Shown here one piece after another: positions 6,789 through 15,800 of a stretch of 25,579 bases of DNA. Within the stretch, counting starts at the first letter, position 1, and each line of letters begins with the position of its first letter. The translations under genes and the position numbers were made by a program. Below the pieces are notes generated by a model. It was given only the letters and a program-made list of their open reading frames with translations. It was not told the DNA's origin and ran no database searches. The DNA is from an uncultured Helicobacteraceae bacterium (GTDB lineage: Bacteria > Campylobacterota > Campylobacteria > Campylobacterales > Helicobacteraceae): assembly GCA_934728205.1 (NCBI GenBank), contig CAKVEH010000003.1, positions 1 through 25,579 on the forward strand. The letters are read 5' to 3'.

Positions 6789-9161
6789 TTATTGTAAAAT
6801 CTCAAGGGCTTGAGTGCAGAGATTTTTCCACACGCTAAGCTGTTGGGCTTGGGTTGATTGCAACTCCTTGCATTGATTAAAGCTAAGTCGTGCGTCTTTT
6901 TCATTGTTTTGAGTCTTTTGCACAGAGCCTTTGAGATAGAGGGCTTGAGCGAGCGTGGGGACTTCTATATCCTTTTTAGCAAGGGTATCAAGCACTTCTA
7001 GGCTTTGATTATACCTGCCTAAGCGCATTAAACTTTGCGCTAATGCAAAATCCACATACGGCGTGCCGTGCGTGTTTTTATGGAGCTTTTGGAGGCGTAA
7101 AATATCGCGCGCATACACTTCGATACTTACTTCGTTTTTCTCTGATTCGGCGCGCTTAAGGAGCTCTAACTCCACATCAATAAGTCGTATATCATCGCTT
7201 AATTGCTCGTGCAAAAATGTATATACTTGCGTTGCTTCGTCTAGGTTGTTGCTAAGGATTAAATGGCGAAAAAAGATAAAGCCCACATCGTAGTATTCGC
7301 GTTGCTTAAGTCCTTTGGCAAGATTGAGTGTGTCCCTTGCTGAAAGCAATGTAGGCTTGTTTTTACCGAGCTTATCGAGGTTTTGCGTCTCCATATATAA
7401 GACTGATAGTTTGGTTTGTGGGTCTTGTGCTTCTTTGGCGAGATTCTCTATTGCCACTTGGGCTTGGGCATTAAGCGCGAGAGAGTAGAGGCACTCAAAT
7501 GCGGTGAAATTTTGATGAAAGGTAAATTGCTCCTTTTTGTAATGGCTAAAGTCTTTAGCGATTGCTTTGCAATCCTTTTCTTGCAGGGCACGCAATAAGA
7601 TTTGATAATAGCTTTTATCGATGAGTTCCGCTTCAACGCCATTTTGCGCGATGACATTTTCATACTCGCCCCTATCAAAGAGAATCTGTGCTTTTAGATT
7701 AAGTGCTTTTTGCGCTACGGGCGTGTTGGGATACTTTTGCATTAAGTAATCATAACGCGTGATTTTCTCATCTGGTGAATCATCTAATCCAATATCAAAG
7801 AGCAACTCATCATCGCGTTCTTTGACTTCGGCTAAATGCCCTTTATGCGGGTATTCTTCTGCGTAAAGGAGATTTATCCTATGGGCGTTTTCATAATCTC
7901 CAAAGTTTTGATAAAAAATCGCTGTTTTATTAAGCAAATCATCGCGTAAAACGCGCAAATCATCATCATCTGTATTGTTGTATAAATATTCGCTTATTTT
8001 TGCTGCGCTCTCCCACATTTCGTGCTCGGTAAGTGTGGTGATAAAATCAAGGCTTTGAAGTAAATTATTGATAAAATAAGTTGGGTTTGCCGCCATTAGC
8101 GTATCAACAAGCCTTTTTGCTTCTTTATTCTCTTGCCTACTCATATAAAATTCGCTCCACTTTATCGCAATCAAACTCGCAGAATCTAAGTCCTTTGCCT
8201 CTTCATAGGCTTGGATAAAATGACGCATAGCTTGCTGTGGCTGCTCTAATCCATAATATGACCTTGCAAGTTGCATTTTGGCGAGCGGAGCAAAACGCGA
8301 ATTTGGATATTCGGTTATAAGCCTATCGTAGTAATACTTCGCCTCTGAGATAAAGTGGATTCCAACATACGCATTTCCTAGAGTGTAGAGCACTTCTGGG
8401 ATATTCATATCTGTGGGGTATCGCTTCACCCACTGCACGCCTGTATTAACGATAGAATCTGCATTCTCTACTTCGTCAATTTCTCGCAGGGCAACGATTC
8501 TATAAAAAAGCAAATCCCGCACAAAAATCGTATCTGGGAACACGCGCAAAGTATCATCAATGATTTTTATCGCATCAAGGTAGGATTGTGATTTTATTAA
8601 ATTTTGCGCCTTTAGATAATAGGCAAAGTCCTGTCCCTCATCAAAGTGCAATGGCGCACGATTGATGTCAAGCTCACCGACAAACTGCTCCTCTTTTGGC
8701 AATACTGCCACAGGGAAATTAAGCCCTTTGCTTTTAGTTTGAGAGAGAAAGGGAATCACACCCTTAAAACCTACCATTTGCCAATTTTTAGATTTTTTGG
8801 GTCGCTCTTTGGGAATGGGGTCATTGGTCTTTAAATCCGAGAAAGTATTAAAGAGTTTGGAGCTAAAATTTGGCTCAATATAAAGGTAGAAATGCCCATC
8901 AATAACGCGATTATAGAATCGAAAAAAAATCGTATTTGTGGGCGAGAAGCTCGCTCTTGGAGTGCGCTCAATAATGCAAACCACACGAATAGGCTCGCTA
9001 TGCTCGTTAGTAAATTCTTGGCATTCAAATGGCTCGCTATGCTGGAGATTAAGCACAGAGAAATATTCGTTATTTTGCTTGCCATAGTTTATGGTTACAT
9101 CAAGTGCCTTTGTGATAGCAACAATACATAATACACAAAAAATAATCCTTATGGCTCTCAT
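6789..9161 (-). CDS. pflA: Flagellar motor protein PflA (paralysed flagella), periplasmic TPR protein
   Basis: PflA is a periplasmic scaffold protein of the Campylobacterota flagellar motor, needed for rotation rather than assembly: mutants keep flagella but are paralysed. It contributes to the large disk structures that hold a wide ring of stators. The 790-residue length equals that of C. jejuni PflA (about 788). Parts: signal peptide (about 1-19, cleavage after TKA), an N-terminal beta-rich domain about 20-165, then helical repeats to the end, with TPR-like units such as AYYLKAQNLIKSQSYLDAI (about 180-198) and LYTLGNAYVGIHFISEAKYY (258-277). The position directly behind nuoN is the same as in H. 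pylori (HP1274) and C. jejuni (Cj1565c), which supports the name. AGGAG lies seven bases before the ATG, and a TACAAT box is upstream, so it has its own promoter besides read-through from nuo. Confidence 0.88.
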   Translation of the reverse strand: MRAIRIIFCVLCIVAITKALDVTINYGKQNNEYFSVLNLQHSEPFECQEFTNEHSEPIRVVCIIERTPRASFSPTNTIFFRFYNRVIDGHFYLYIEPNFSSKLFNTFSDLKTNDPIPKERPKKSKNWQMVGFKGVIPFLSQTKSKGLNFPVAVLPKEEQFVGELDINRAPLHFDEGQDFAYYLKAQNLIKSQSYLDAIKIIDDTLRVFPDTIFVRDLLFYRIVALREIDEVENADSIVNTGVQWVKRYPTDMNIPEVLYTLGNAYVGIHFISEAKYYYDRLITEYPNSRFAPLAKMQLARSYYGLEQPQQAMRHFIQAYEEAKDLDSASLIAIKWSEFYMSRQENKEAKRLVDTLMAANPTYFINNLLQSLDFITTLTEHEMWESAAKISEYLYNNTDDDDLRVLRDDLLNKTAIFYQNFGDYENAHRINLLYAEEYPHKGHLAEVKERDDELLFDIGLDDSPDEKITRYDYLMQKYPNTPVAQKALNLKAQILFDRGEYENVIAQNGVEAELIDKSYYQILLRALQEKDCKAIAKDFSHYKKEQFTFHQNFTAFECLYSLALNAQAQVAIENLAKEAQDPQTKLSVLYMETQNLDKLGKNKPTLLSARDTLNLAKGLKQREYYDVGFIFFRHLILSNNLDEATQVYTFLHEQLSDDIRLIDVELELLKRAESEKNEVSIEVYARDILRLQKLHKNTHGTPYVDFALAQSLMRLGRYNQSLEVLDTLAKKDIEVPTLAQALYLKGSVQKTQNNEKDARLSFNQCKELQSTQAQQLSVWKNLCTQALEILQ

Positions 9162-9191
9162 CGCGCCACTCCTAATGCCTTGCTTGATAAA

Positions 9192-9197
9192 ATTGTA
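9192..9197 (-). promoter_or_regulatory. Candidate -10 box for pflA
   Basis: On the minus strand TACAAT lies 31-36 bases before the pflA ATG, within the 53-base gap after the nuoN stop. An A/T-rich segment precedes it. No hairpin terminator is seen between nuoN and pflA, so pflA may receive both its own and nuo transcripts. Confidence 0.5.
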
Positions 9198-9214
9198 TTA
9201 AAAACAAATGAAAA

Positions 9215-10684
9215 TTATTGATATAATAAAACACACCATTGTATGCTATCAAGCAAATTTTGAGCCATTAGGGCACATAGAGAGACATAAAATACACAAA
9301 TCGCCACAATGGCCACGCCAAAAACGCTTTTTTGCGGGCTAAGTGTATGCTGTGTAGAATCGTGTAAAAAACTTGCTACCACCACGCGCAAGTAATAAAA
9401 CGCTGCTATCGCGCTGTTGATTGCCATAATAATAGCAAGCGCGCTATAACCACTATCAATAGAAAGTTTAATGAGAATGAACTTCCCCCAAAAGACGCTT
9501 AGAGGTGGGATTCCTGCTAATGCAAACATAAAGATTCCAAGACTTACTGCGCTAATAAGTGAGCGATGAGCAAGTCCGCTAAAACGCGAAATAGCATAAT
9601 CTTGCGTATCTTTAGAATCGCGTAATAACCAAAGCATACCAAATGCGCCAATGTTGGCAAACATAAACCACACCCAATAGGCAAACAAACTGCTTAATCC
9701 CTCTAATCCACCAATTAAAACCCCGCTCAATAAGAATCCAGCGTGCGAAATCGAGCTGTATCCAAGCATTCGCTTTACATCTTTTTGCACTAAGGCGAGG
9801 AGGTTTGGCACACTCATCGTAAGAACCGCAATAATAAAAAGCAAAACTTCAGGGAATCTGCTCTGGTCGCTTAATTCTATGGCAGGCTTTGAGGTGAGAT
9901 TAAACAAATAAAACGCCACGACAAATGCTGCAATTTTTGGCGCGATAGACATAAAGCCCGCCATTATCGCATTTGAGCCCTCATACGCATCAGGAGTCCA
10001 AGTGTGAAATGGCACGGCAGAGAGCTTCACGCCAAGCCCGCAAAACATCAGCACAAAGCCTATGGTGGTATGAATGCTATAAGATTTTAACACAAGTAAG
10101 TCTAAACTTCCTATGCCAAGATACAAAAATGCCGCACCAAAAACGAAAAACGCGCTTGCATACGCTCCCATTGTGAAATACTTAATTGCTGCTTCGGTGC
10201 TATTTTTCCCTCCGCTAAGAGCGATAAGCCCATATACACCAAGCGAAGAAATCTCAAGCCCAAGTAAAATAACCACTATATTTGTGCTACTTACCATACA
10301 TTGCAAGCCAGCAATGACAAAAAGCCAAATAGCATAATATTCGCCTCTTTGAAATTCCTTAGTGCTGTTTTGAGTAAGGCTTAATAAAATAAAAAACACA
10401 CTTGAGAGCAAGATAAGAATCTGAGCTAAATAAGCCACTCCACTCACAAAAACTAAGCCAAAAAAACTTTGCTTAGGGACGTAAATAGCTCCTGTATTAC
10501 TCAGCACAAAATACAAATCAGCCGCCAAAAAAGCAACGCTCAATGCCCCACATAGCCACATCTTAGGACGCGGATAAAACGCGCTTACAAGTAACACCAC
10601 TAAAGCACCAGCAAGGACACAAAACAACGGATAGACTTGCGAAATCTCAAGCCCTGATACATACAAATCGTTTAATTGTTGCAT
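9215..10684 (-). CDS. nuoN: NADH-quinone oxidoreductase-type complex I, subunit N
   Basis: NuoN is one of three antiporter-like proton-pumping subunits of the complex I membrane arm. The 489-residue protein is almost wholly hydrophobic, with about 14 helices. It carries the conserved block FCGLGVKLSAVPFHTWTPDA, whose Lys belongs to the central proton channel, followed by YEGSNAIMAGFMS, and ends at residue 489 (H. pylori NuoN has about 490). A second conserved segment, YSSISHAGFLLSGV, follows the Lys of VQKDVKRMLG. The ATG directly follows the nuoM stop without any gap, and AAAGGAG lies in the last nuoM codons. It is the last nuo gene; pflA follows after 53 bases. Confidence 0.97.
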   Translation of the reverse strand: MQQLNDLYVSGLEISQVYPLFCVLAGALVVLLVSAFYPRPKMWLCGALSVAFLAADLYFVLSNTGAIYVPKQSFFGLVFVSGVAYLAQILILLSSVFFILLSLTQNSTKEFQRGEYYAIWLFVIAGLQCMVSSTNIVVILLGLEISSLGVYGLIALSGGKNSTEAAIKYFTMGAYASAFFVFGAAFLYLGIGSLDLLVLKSYSIHTTIGFVLMFCGLGVKLSAVPFHTWTPDAYEGSNAIMAGFMSIAPKIAAFVVAFYLFNLTSKPAIELSDQSRFPEVLLFIIAVLTMSVPNLLALVQKDVKRMLGYSSISHAGFLLSGVLIGGLEGLSSLFAYWVWFMFANIGAFGMLWLLRDSKDTQDYAISRFSGLAHRSLISAVSLGIFMFALAGIPPLSVFWGKFILIKLSIDSGYSALAIIMAINSAIAAFYYLRVVVASFLHDSTQHTLSPQKSVFGVAIVAICVFYVSLCALMAQNLLDSIQWCVLLYQ

Positions 10685-12298
10685 TTACTCTCCTTTTTGC
10701 CTTTCTTGCTCACTTTGACTTGATGGAAACTCAAGCGTCTCTTGCACTTGCATTGGAACAAAGCCAATATCAATCTCTTGGTTGCTTTTGAGTTTAGAAT
10801 CCACCATATCAAGTATCATAAGTGCGGAATTTTGCGCAGGAAGCAAAATGGGCTTTGGGTAGATTCCAAAAGCGATGATAAGCAACGCCAATGGAATAAG
10901 CGCGCATTTCTCGCGCGCATTGACATCGTTTAATGTGGGCGTTTTAGAATCAAGTTTGCCTAAAAACACGCGCCCAAACACGCTTAACATATACACCGCA
11001 CCCATAACCACACTAAGCCCAGCAAGCAATGTGATGATTTTATTTACTTTAAAAAATCCATATAAACTCAAAAACTCGCCCACAAATCCTATGGTAAGCG
11101 GTAATCCCACGCTTCCTAATAAAGCAATGGCAAAAAGTGTGCTAAACTTTGGCATAATGCTTGCAAGTCCGCCAAGAGATTCTATCATCAATGTGTTTTT
11201 ACGCTCTTGTATCACACCTACAAGCATAAAGAGCATCGCACTAATAATGCCGTGAGCCACCATAAAGAATACCGCACCGCTTATGCCCTCGATATTGAGC
11301 GAAAACGCGCCCAAAATAATCACGCCAATATGTGAAATTGAGCTGTATGCAACGACTTGCTTTATATCCTTTTGTGCGTAGGCTAAAAATGCTCCATACA
11401 CCACCATACACACACAAATTATGCTAATTATAAAAGTGAAATCTAGGCTTGCCACAGGGAAAAGCGGGAAGCAAAAGCGAATGATTCCATAAATCCCCAT
11501 TTTTGAAAGCAATGCACTAAGGAGCACTGAACCCACAATAGGAGCTTGCCCATACGCATAAGGTAGCCAAGTGTGCAATGGGAACATTGCGCTTTTTACC
11601 CCAAAAGCGATAAAAAACGCCACAAAAAGCCAACCTTGCGCATTAAGATTAAAATCATACCAATCAAGTAAATTAAAACTCCAAACCCCACTATGTAAGT
11701 GAAATACATAGGCGTAATAAACAATCCCAACAAGCATAACAAGTGAAGCACTAAAAGTATAAAGAAAAAACTTCACGCTCGCATAAATCCTGCCTTGCGC
11801 TCCCCAAATCCCAATAATAAAGAGCGATGGCACTAAAGTAAGCTCCCAAAAAATATAAAACATCATCACATCAAGGGCACAAAAAACACCAATGACAATA
11901 CCTTGAAGCAATAAAATATTTGCTATAAAATAGCGCAATTTTGGTATATCAGGCGAAATAAACACAATCCCCAAAAAGCCAATAAGCGCACTCAATAACA
12001 CCAAAAAGAGCGAGATTCCATCAACGCCCACAAAATATGCAATACCAAGAGTATCGATAAGAGGGATTTTATGGATAAACTGAAAGCCAGAAAAATGGCT
12101 ATCAAAATACCAAAACAACACACCACATAGCACAATCTCAATACCACCTACAAAAATCCCAAAACTTCGCGCACTAATGGGGGCATTATAAAAAAAGAAT
12201 TTTCGGATAAGGCTTTCTTTCCACAAAATCATTAACACGCCACAAAGCACAGGGAAAAAGATGATAATACTTAATAAATAGCCTAAAACACTATGCAC
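10685..12298 (-). CDS. nuoM: Complex I subunit M, proton-pumping membrane subunit
   Basis: NuoM is an antiporter-like proton pump of the membrane arm. The 537-residue protein has about 14 helices. It carries the two key charges of the family: Glu152 in FWELTLVP (E. coli Glu144) and Lys235 in FGVKSAMFPLHTW (E. coli Lys234). The start is a GTG at 12298, eight bases inside nuoL, with a perfect GGAGG six bases upstream. The GTG and the strong Shine-Dalgarno both lie in nuoL coding sequence. The tail after about residue 510 (VQETLEFPSSQSEQERQKGE) is polar and probably disordered, on the side of the membrane where the protein ends. It is directly followed by nuoN. Confidence 0.97.
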   Translation of the reverse strand: MHSVLGYLLSIIIFFPVLCGVLMILWKESLIRKFFFYNAPISARSFGIFVGGIEIVLCGVLFWYFDSHFSGFQFIHKIPLIDTLGIAYFVGVDGISLFLVLLSALIGFLGIVFISPDIPKLRYFIANILLLQGIVIGVFCALDVMMFYIFWELTLVPSLFIIGIWGAQGRIYASVKFFLYTFSASLVMLVGIVYYAYVFHLHSGVWSFNLLDWYDFNLNAQGWLFVAFFIAFGVKSAMFPLHTWLPYAYGQAPIVGSVLLSALLSKMGIYGIIRFCFPLFPVASLDFTFIISIICVCMVVYGAFLAYAQKDIKQVVAYSSISHIGVIILGAFSLNIEGISGAVFFMVAHGIISAMLFMLVGVIQERKNTLMIESLGGLASIMPKFSTLFAIALLGSVGLPLTIGFVGEFLSLYGFFKVNKIITLLAGLSVVMGAVYMLSVFGRVFLGKLDSKTPTLNDVNAREKCALIPLALLIIAFGIYPKPILLPAQNSALMILDMVDSKLKSNQEIDIGFVPMQVQETLEFPSSQSEQERQKGE

Positions 12299-14222
12299 TT
12301 AGCACCTCCCAAAGCCCAACTAGCATTAAAGTGAGAAATACAAACACGCCAAAGACCATTAAACGCAAACTTTGCGATAAATCTCCACTTTGTGTAGCCT
12401 TTCCATATTCGCCACCTTTTGCAAGCATTCTTGCAAGAGAATCTACAATGTTATCAATGACCCTGCATTCAATGCGTTGCCACAAAAATGTAGCGATTTT
12501 TTGATAAGGGATAATGATACATTTTTCATATATTTTAGGAATATAATATTGATGAAACAAAAGTTTATACAACACACTTGGTTGGGAATCATTAAAGCCA
12601 TTTTTGTATTTGCCTATCGCAAAAGCTATCCCTCCAAACACCACGATTGTCGTAATAGCAATAAGATAGTAATGTGGGAAATCACTTGGCTCAAGGGAGA
12701 GTTCTGGCAAGAGGGGATTTATACTTGTCGCAAAGTATTCCTCAAAAAATCCTGCTACAACGGCTAAAATCCCCAATGGCAACATAGCAAAAAGCATTAA
12801 ATTTGGTGCTTCGTGCGCGTGCTGTGTGCTTTGCTGTGCTTGTTTGCGCGGGGCAAACACAAGCATTAGCAACCTAAAGCTATAAAATGCGGTAAAAAAC
12901 GCCCCTACAAGCAAGGCAATCCATAATCCAAAATGCTGGGTATAAAATGCAGATTCTAAAATTAAATCCTTAGAAAAATATCCTGCAAACGGAAATACCC
13001 CACAAAGAGCGAGCGAAGCGACAAACATAAACACAAAAGTCGCCCTTAGAGGCTTATATAAGCCACCCATTTTGGTAATGTCAAGCTCATCATTGCACGC
13101 GTGCATTACATTCCCAGCCCCTAAGAATAAAAGAGCCTTGAAAAAAGCGTGTGTAACAAGATGAAAAAATGCTATCCAATACATTCCAAGCCCCGCAGCT
13201 ACAAACATATACCCAAGTTGAGAGAGTGTAGAATATGCAATAATACGCTTTAAATCACGATTGACTAACGCCATACTCGCTGCAAACAATGCCACAAAAG
13301 CACCAAGATAAGTAATAAACACTCTTACATCAAACAAATACCAATACAACTCATCTAGGCGAAGCACCAAATACACACCAGCCGTTACCATTGTGGCTGC
13401 GTGAATAAGCGCGGATACGGGAGTAGGACCCTCCATCGCATCAGCTAACCAAGTATGAAATGGAAACTGCGCGCTTTTCCCCATAGCTCCGACAAAAAGT
13501 AACGCTCCACCCCATAAAAATCCTTTATACTGCTCATAAGATGGCGCATTAGGACTACTGCTATGTGCCAAATCCGCACTTAATGGGAGAATATCTCTAA
13601 AATAAATAGAATCTGCCGTGCTTGCTATAAAGAAAATGCCAAGAAGCATCGCTAAATCCGCGATTCTATTCATTATAAAGGCTTCATTAGAAGCAAAAAT
13701 CGCGCTTTGCTTGTGATAAAAAAATCCAATAAGCAAGTATGAGCACAGCCCTACTCCCTCCCAACCGATAAATAACCCAAGCAAATTATCACTCATCACC
13801 AAAAAAAGCATCGAAAACACAAACGCGCTCAAAAATGCAAAATAGCGGTTAAATCCTTTATCGTGCGCCATATATCCAATAGAATAAATATGCACACACG
13901 CACTTACTAAATTTACCACACTAGCCATTACCAAACTCACAAAATCAATCTCAAAGTTAAACCCGCTAAAAAATTCTCCAGCCACTATCCAATCGCCTAT
14001 ATACAAGCGGATAAGACCAATCCCAATATCAGCTGTATAGAATCTATACAGCAAAAAGGCGCATACAAGAGTGCTCATAAGCAACAACGCGCTAGGCACA
14101 ATCCCAGCAATCAAGCGTTTTGGGCTAAATGCAAAGCAAGCACTAAACAGCGCGCCAGCAAGTGGAGCAAACAAAATAAAAAAACCACAAAATGTCTCAA
14201 AAACTACAGAATCACCCGCCAT
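12291..14222 (-). CDS. nuoL: Complex I subunit L, distal proton-pumping membrane subunit
   Basis: NuoL is the distal antiporter-like proton pump; its long amphipathic lateral helix clamps the membrane arm. The 643-residue protein has about 16 helices. Conserved charges: Glu155 in GWEGVGLCSYLLIGFF, Asp189 in MNRIADL, and Lys249 in GAMGKSAQFPFHTWL, followed by EGPTPVSALIHAATMVTAG. The C-terminal part, with FHQYYIPKIYEKCIIIPYQ and two final hydrophobic segments, corresponds to the lateral helix region. The ATG lies three bases after the nuoK stop, and AAAGGAT overlaps that stop. The loop around 450-470 (FAPRKQAQQSTQHAHEAP) is polar with clustered Gln and His. Confidence 0.97.
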   Translation of the reverse strand: MAGDSVVFETFCGFFILFAPLAGALFSACFAFSPKRLIAGIVPSALLLMSTLVCAFLLYRFYTADIGIGLIRLYIGDWIVAGEFFSGFNFEIDFVSLVMASVVNLVSACVHIYSIGYMAHDKGFNRYFAFLSAFVFSMLFLVMSDNLLGLFIGWEGVGLCSYLLIGFFYHKQSAIFASNEAFIMNRIADLAMLLGIFFIASTADSIYFRDILPLSADLAHSSSPNAPSYEQYKGFLWGGALLFVGAMGKSAQFPFHTWLADAMEGPTPVSALIHAATMVTAGVYLVLRLDELYWYLFDVRVFITYLGAFVALFAASMALVNRDLKRIIAYSTLSQLGYMFVAAGLGMYWIAFFHLVTHAFFKALLFLGAGNVMHACNDELDITKMGGLYKPLRATFVFMFVASLALCGVFPFAGYFSKDLILESAFYTQHFGLWIALLVGAFFTAFYSFRLLMLVFAPRKQAQQSTQHAHEAPNLMLFAMLPLGILAVVAGFFEEYFATSINPLLPELSLEPSDFPHYYLIAITTIVVFGGIAFAIGKYKNGFNDSQPSVLYKLLFHQYYIPKIYEKCIIIPYQKIATFLWQRIECRVIDNIVDSLARMLAKGGEYGKATQSGDLSQSLRLMVFGVFVFLTLMLVGLWEVLSA

Positions 14223-14225
14223 TAC

Positions 14226-14528
14226 TTATCCTTTAAGATTGCTTAATGAATGCAAATCGATATTGCGCTGCTTTTTAAACCACACCACCAACAATCCAAG
14301 CCCCACACACACTTCAGCTGCTGCAATAGCAATGACAAAAAAAGCGAAAACTTGCCCTTGTATATCACCTAAATGTGCCCCAACAGCCACCAATGCAATA
14401 TTTGCGGCATTAAGCATAATCTCTGTGCAAAAAAAGAGCATTAAGAGATTCCTTCGTTGCATAAGTCCAAAAAGCCCCACGCAAAATAGCAATGAAGCTA
14501 AAATAAGATAATGATACAAGCCTATCAT
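14226..14528 (-). CDS. nuoK: Complex I subunit K
   Basis: NuoK is a small membrane-arm subunit of 100 residues with three helices, as in other bacteria. Its helix-2 Glu in FFCTEIMLNAANIALV is part of the proton path. The start overlaps the nuoJ stop (ATGA). The ribosome binding site is unusual: a G7 run plus AG directly upstream, which can pair with the anti-Shine-Dalgarno partly by G-U wobble, with only two to five bases between it and the ATG. The G7 lies in nuoJ coding sequence, so length change there would affect both genes. Confidence 0.96.
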   Translation of the reverse strand: MIGLYHYLILASLLFCVGLFGLMQRRNLLMLFFCTEIMLNAANIALVAVGAHLGDIQGQVFAFFVIAIAAAEVCVGLGLLVVWFKKQRNIDLHSLSNLKG

Positions 14529-15097
14529 TGCTCCCCCCCGTTTGTAAGGTTTAGCGCATCTGGTGTGTTTTTATCATTAGATTCTGTGTTTTTGTGCATT
14601 ACAAGCGCGATTGCTATGACCATACTAAGGAGCAATAAAATCGCTGCCATCTCAAATGCAAAAAGATATTGCGTAAAAACAAAAAACCCAAATGTTTGGA
14701 CATTATTGAGTGGTTCTTTTGATTGCATACTAAGCGTGAGATTCCCAAAAAGCTCAAGTTCGCCCACAAGCATAACACAAATCACAACTAATAATGCCCC
14801 TACAAGCACGCTTAGCACTATGGCAAGGATTTTATTTTTATACGATTGTTTAAAATCTTTAGTAAGATTAAAAAGCATCATACCAAAGGCATATAACGCC
14901 ACAATCGCACCACCATACACTACGATTTGCACTACGCCTAAAAACTCTGCATTAAGTAAAAAATAAAACACCGATACAAGCACCATTCCAAGTGCAAGCG
15001 CACTCATCGCATAAAGAGCATTTTTAGAGAGCACCACCACTAGACAAAGTCCCAATACAAGCGCACCAAAGGCATAAAAAATTAAAGATTCTATCAT
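14525..15097 (-). CDS. nuoJ: Complex I subunit J
   Basis: NuoJ is a membrane-arm subunit of about five helices; its third helix changes shape during turnover in known structures. The 190-residue product shows the family pattern: hydrophobic N-terminus, [21 protein letters not shown] at about 51-71 (helix 3), a periplasmic-side loop, and a last helix ending in ALVMHKN. The polar tail after that ([20 protein letters not shown]) is short and probably disordered. The start overlaps the nuoI stop (ATGA). The final codons contain the G7 tract at 14533-14539. Confidence 0.95.
   Translation of the reverse strand: MIESLIFYAFGALVLGLCLVVVLSKNALYAMSALALGMVLVSVFYFLLNAEFLGVVQIVVYGGAIVALYAFGMMLFNLTKDFKQSYKNKILAIVLSVLVGALLVVICVMLVGELELFGNLTLSMQSKEPLNNVQTFGFFVFTQYLFAFEMAAILLLLSMVIAIALVMHKNTESNDKNTPDALNLTNGGEQ
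14533..14539 (-). repeat. G7 tract at the nuoJ/nuoK junction
   Basis: Seven C on the plus strand are seven G in the mRNA. They encode the Gly-Gly near the nuoJ C-terminus and also form the nuoK ribosome binding site. One added G puts nuoJ in frame with nuoK and removes the nuoJ stop. It is the longest G/C homopolymer I found in the window. Confidence 0.9.
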
Positions 15098-15783
15098 TGA
15101 CTTGCCTCCGTATTTGCTTGAGATTGTGTTGTGCTATGAGAATCTGGTGTATTTTGTTCTTGTGGGGCAGTGTTTCCTTGCGAAATATTATCCTCTTGTC
15201 TTTCATCAACTTTTTGTGTAATCCCATACGCTAAAGGTGTGGGAATAAGCAAGCTATCAGCATTTACACTCACGCTTCCATATCCTTGAAATTCCCCACT
15301 TGGTGCTTCTTCCAACAAAAAGTCCTTTGCACCAAAATACGCTCGTTGCGTGCCTGCATTTTCTATCCGCTCTCCGTGCACTATGGCGAGCTCTGGGCAC
15401 ACTTCCGCGCACAATCCACAATAAATACAACGACCAAAATTTATCGTATAATCATCGATTTTTTTACGCCCATCACTCCCAATGCCTGTAACGATGCGAA
15501 TGCAATTACTCGTGCAAATCTTCTCACACAATCCACAGCCGATACATCGCTCATTATTAGATTCCAATAATCGCTGAAGTTTGTGGATAGAGCGGTAACG
15601 CAAAGAAAGTGGCATACTCTCAAGGGGATATTGCACCGTTACATTTTTGCTAAAAAACTCTCTTAAGCTCAACAACAACCCCTTAATAATATCAAGCGAA
15701 AAAGTTACTTTAATAGCTGAAACCACACGCCAAAAGAAGCTTTTAGGCTTTTTTGATTCTGTAATATAATAATATTTTGCCAT
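15094..15783 (-). CDS. nuoI: Complex I subunit I, two [4Fe-4S] ferredoxin-like subunit
   Basis: NuoI carries the two 4Fe-4S clusters (N6a, N6b) that pass electrons toward cluster N2 in NuoB. Cysteines: 80, 83, 86 and 90 in [11 protein letters not shown], and 119, 122, 125 and 129 in [12 protein letters not shown]. The open frame continues upstream to 15834 into nuoH, but AAAGGAG six bases before the ATG at 15783 decides the start, giving 229 residues. The C-terminal 40 or so residues are a Gln/Thr/Ser/Asn-rich tail (about 190-229, including [14 protein letters not shown]), longer than in the E. coli protein (180 residues), and probably disordered. The gene begins 17 bases after nuoH and overlaps nuoJ by four. 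Confidence 0.96.
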   Translation of the reverse strand: MAKYYYITESKKPKSFFWRVVSAIKVTFSLDIIKGLLLSLREFFSKNVTVQYPLESMPLSLRYRSIHKLQRLLESNNERCIGCGLCEKICTSNCIRIVTGIGSDGRKKIDDYTINFGRCIYCGLCAEVCPELAIVHGERIENAGTQRAYFGAKDFLLEEAPSGEFQGYGSVSVNADSLLIPTPLAYGITQKVDERQEDNISQGNTAPQEQNTPDSHSTTQSQANTEASQ

Positions 15784-15800
15784 TTTTACTCCTTTATGCT

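Noticed and set aside
14071..14966. Two plus-strand frames of 146 and 151 codons
   Set aside because: Antisense shadows of nuoL, nuoK and nuoJ, without start signals.
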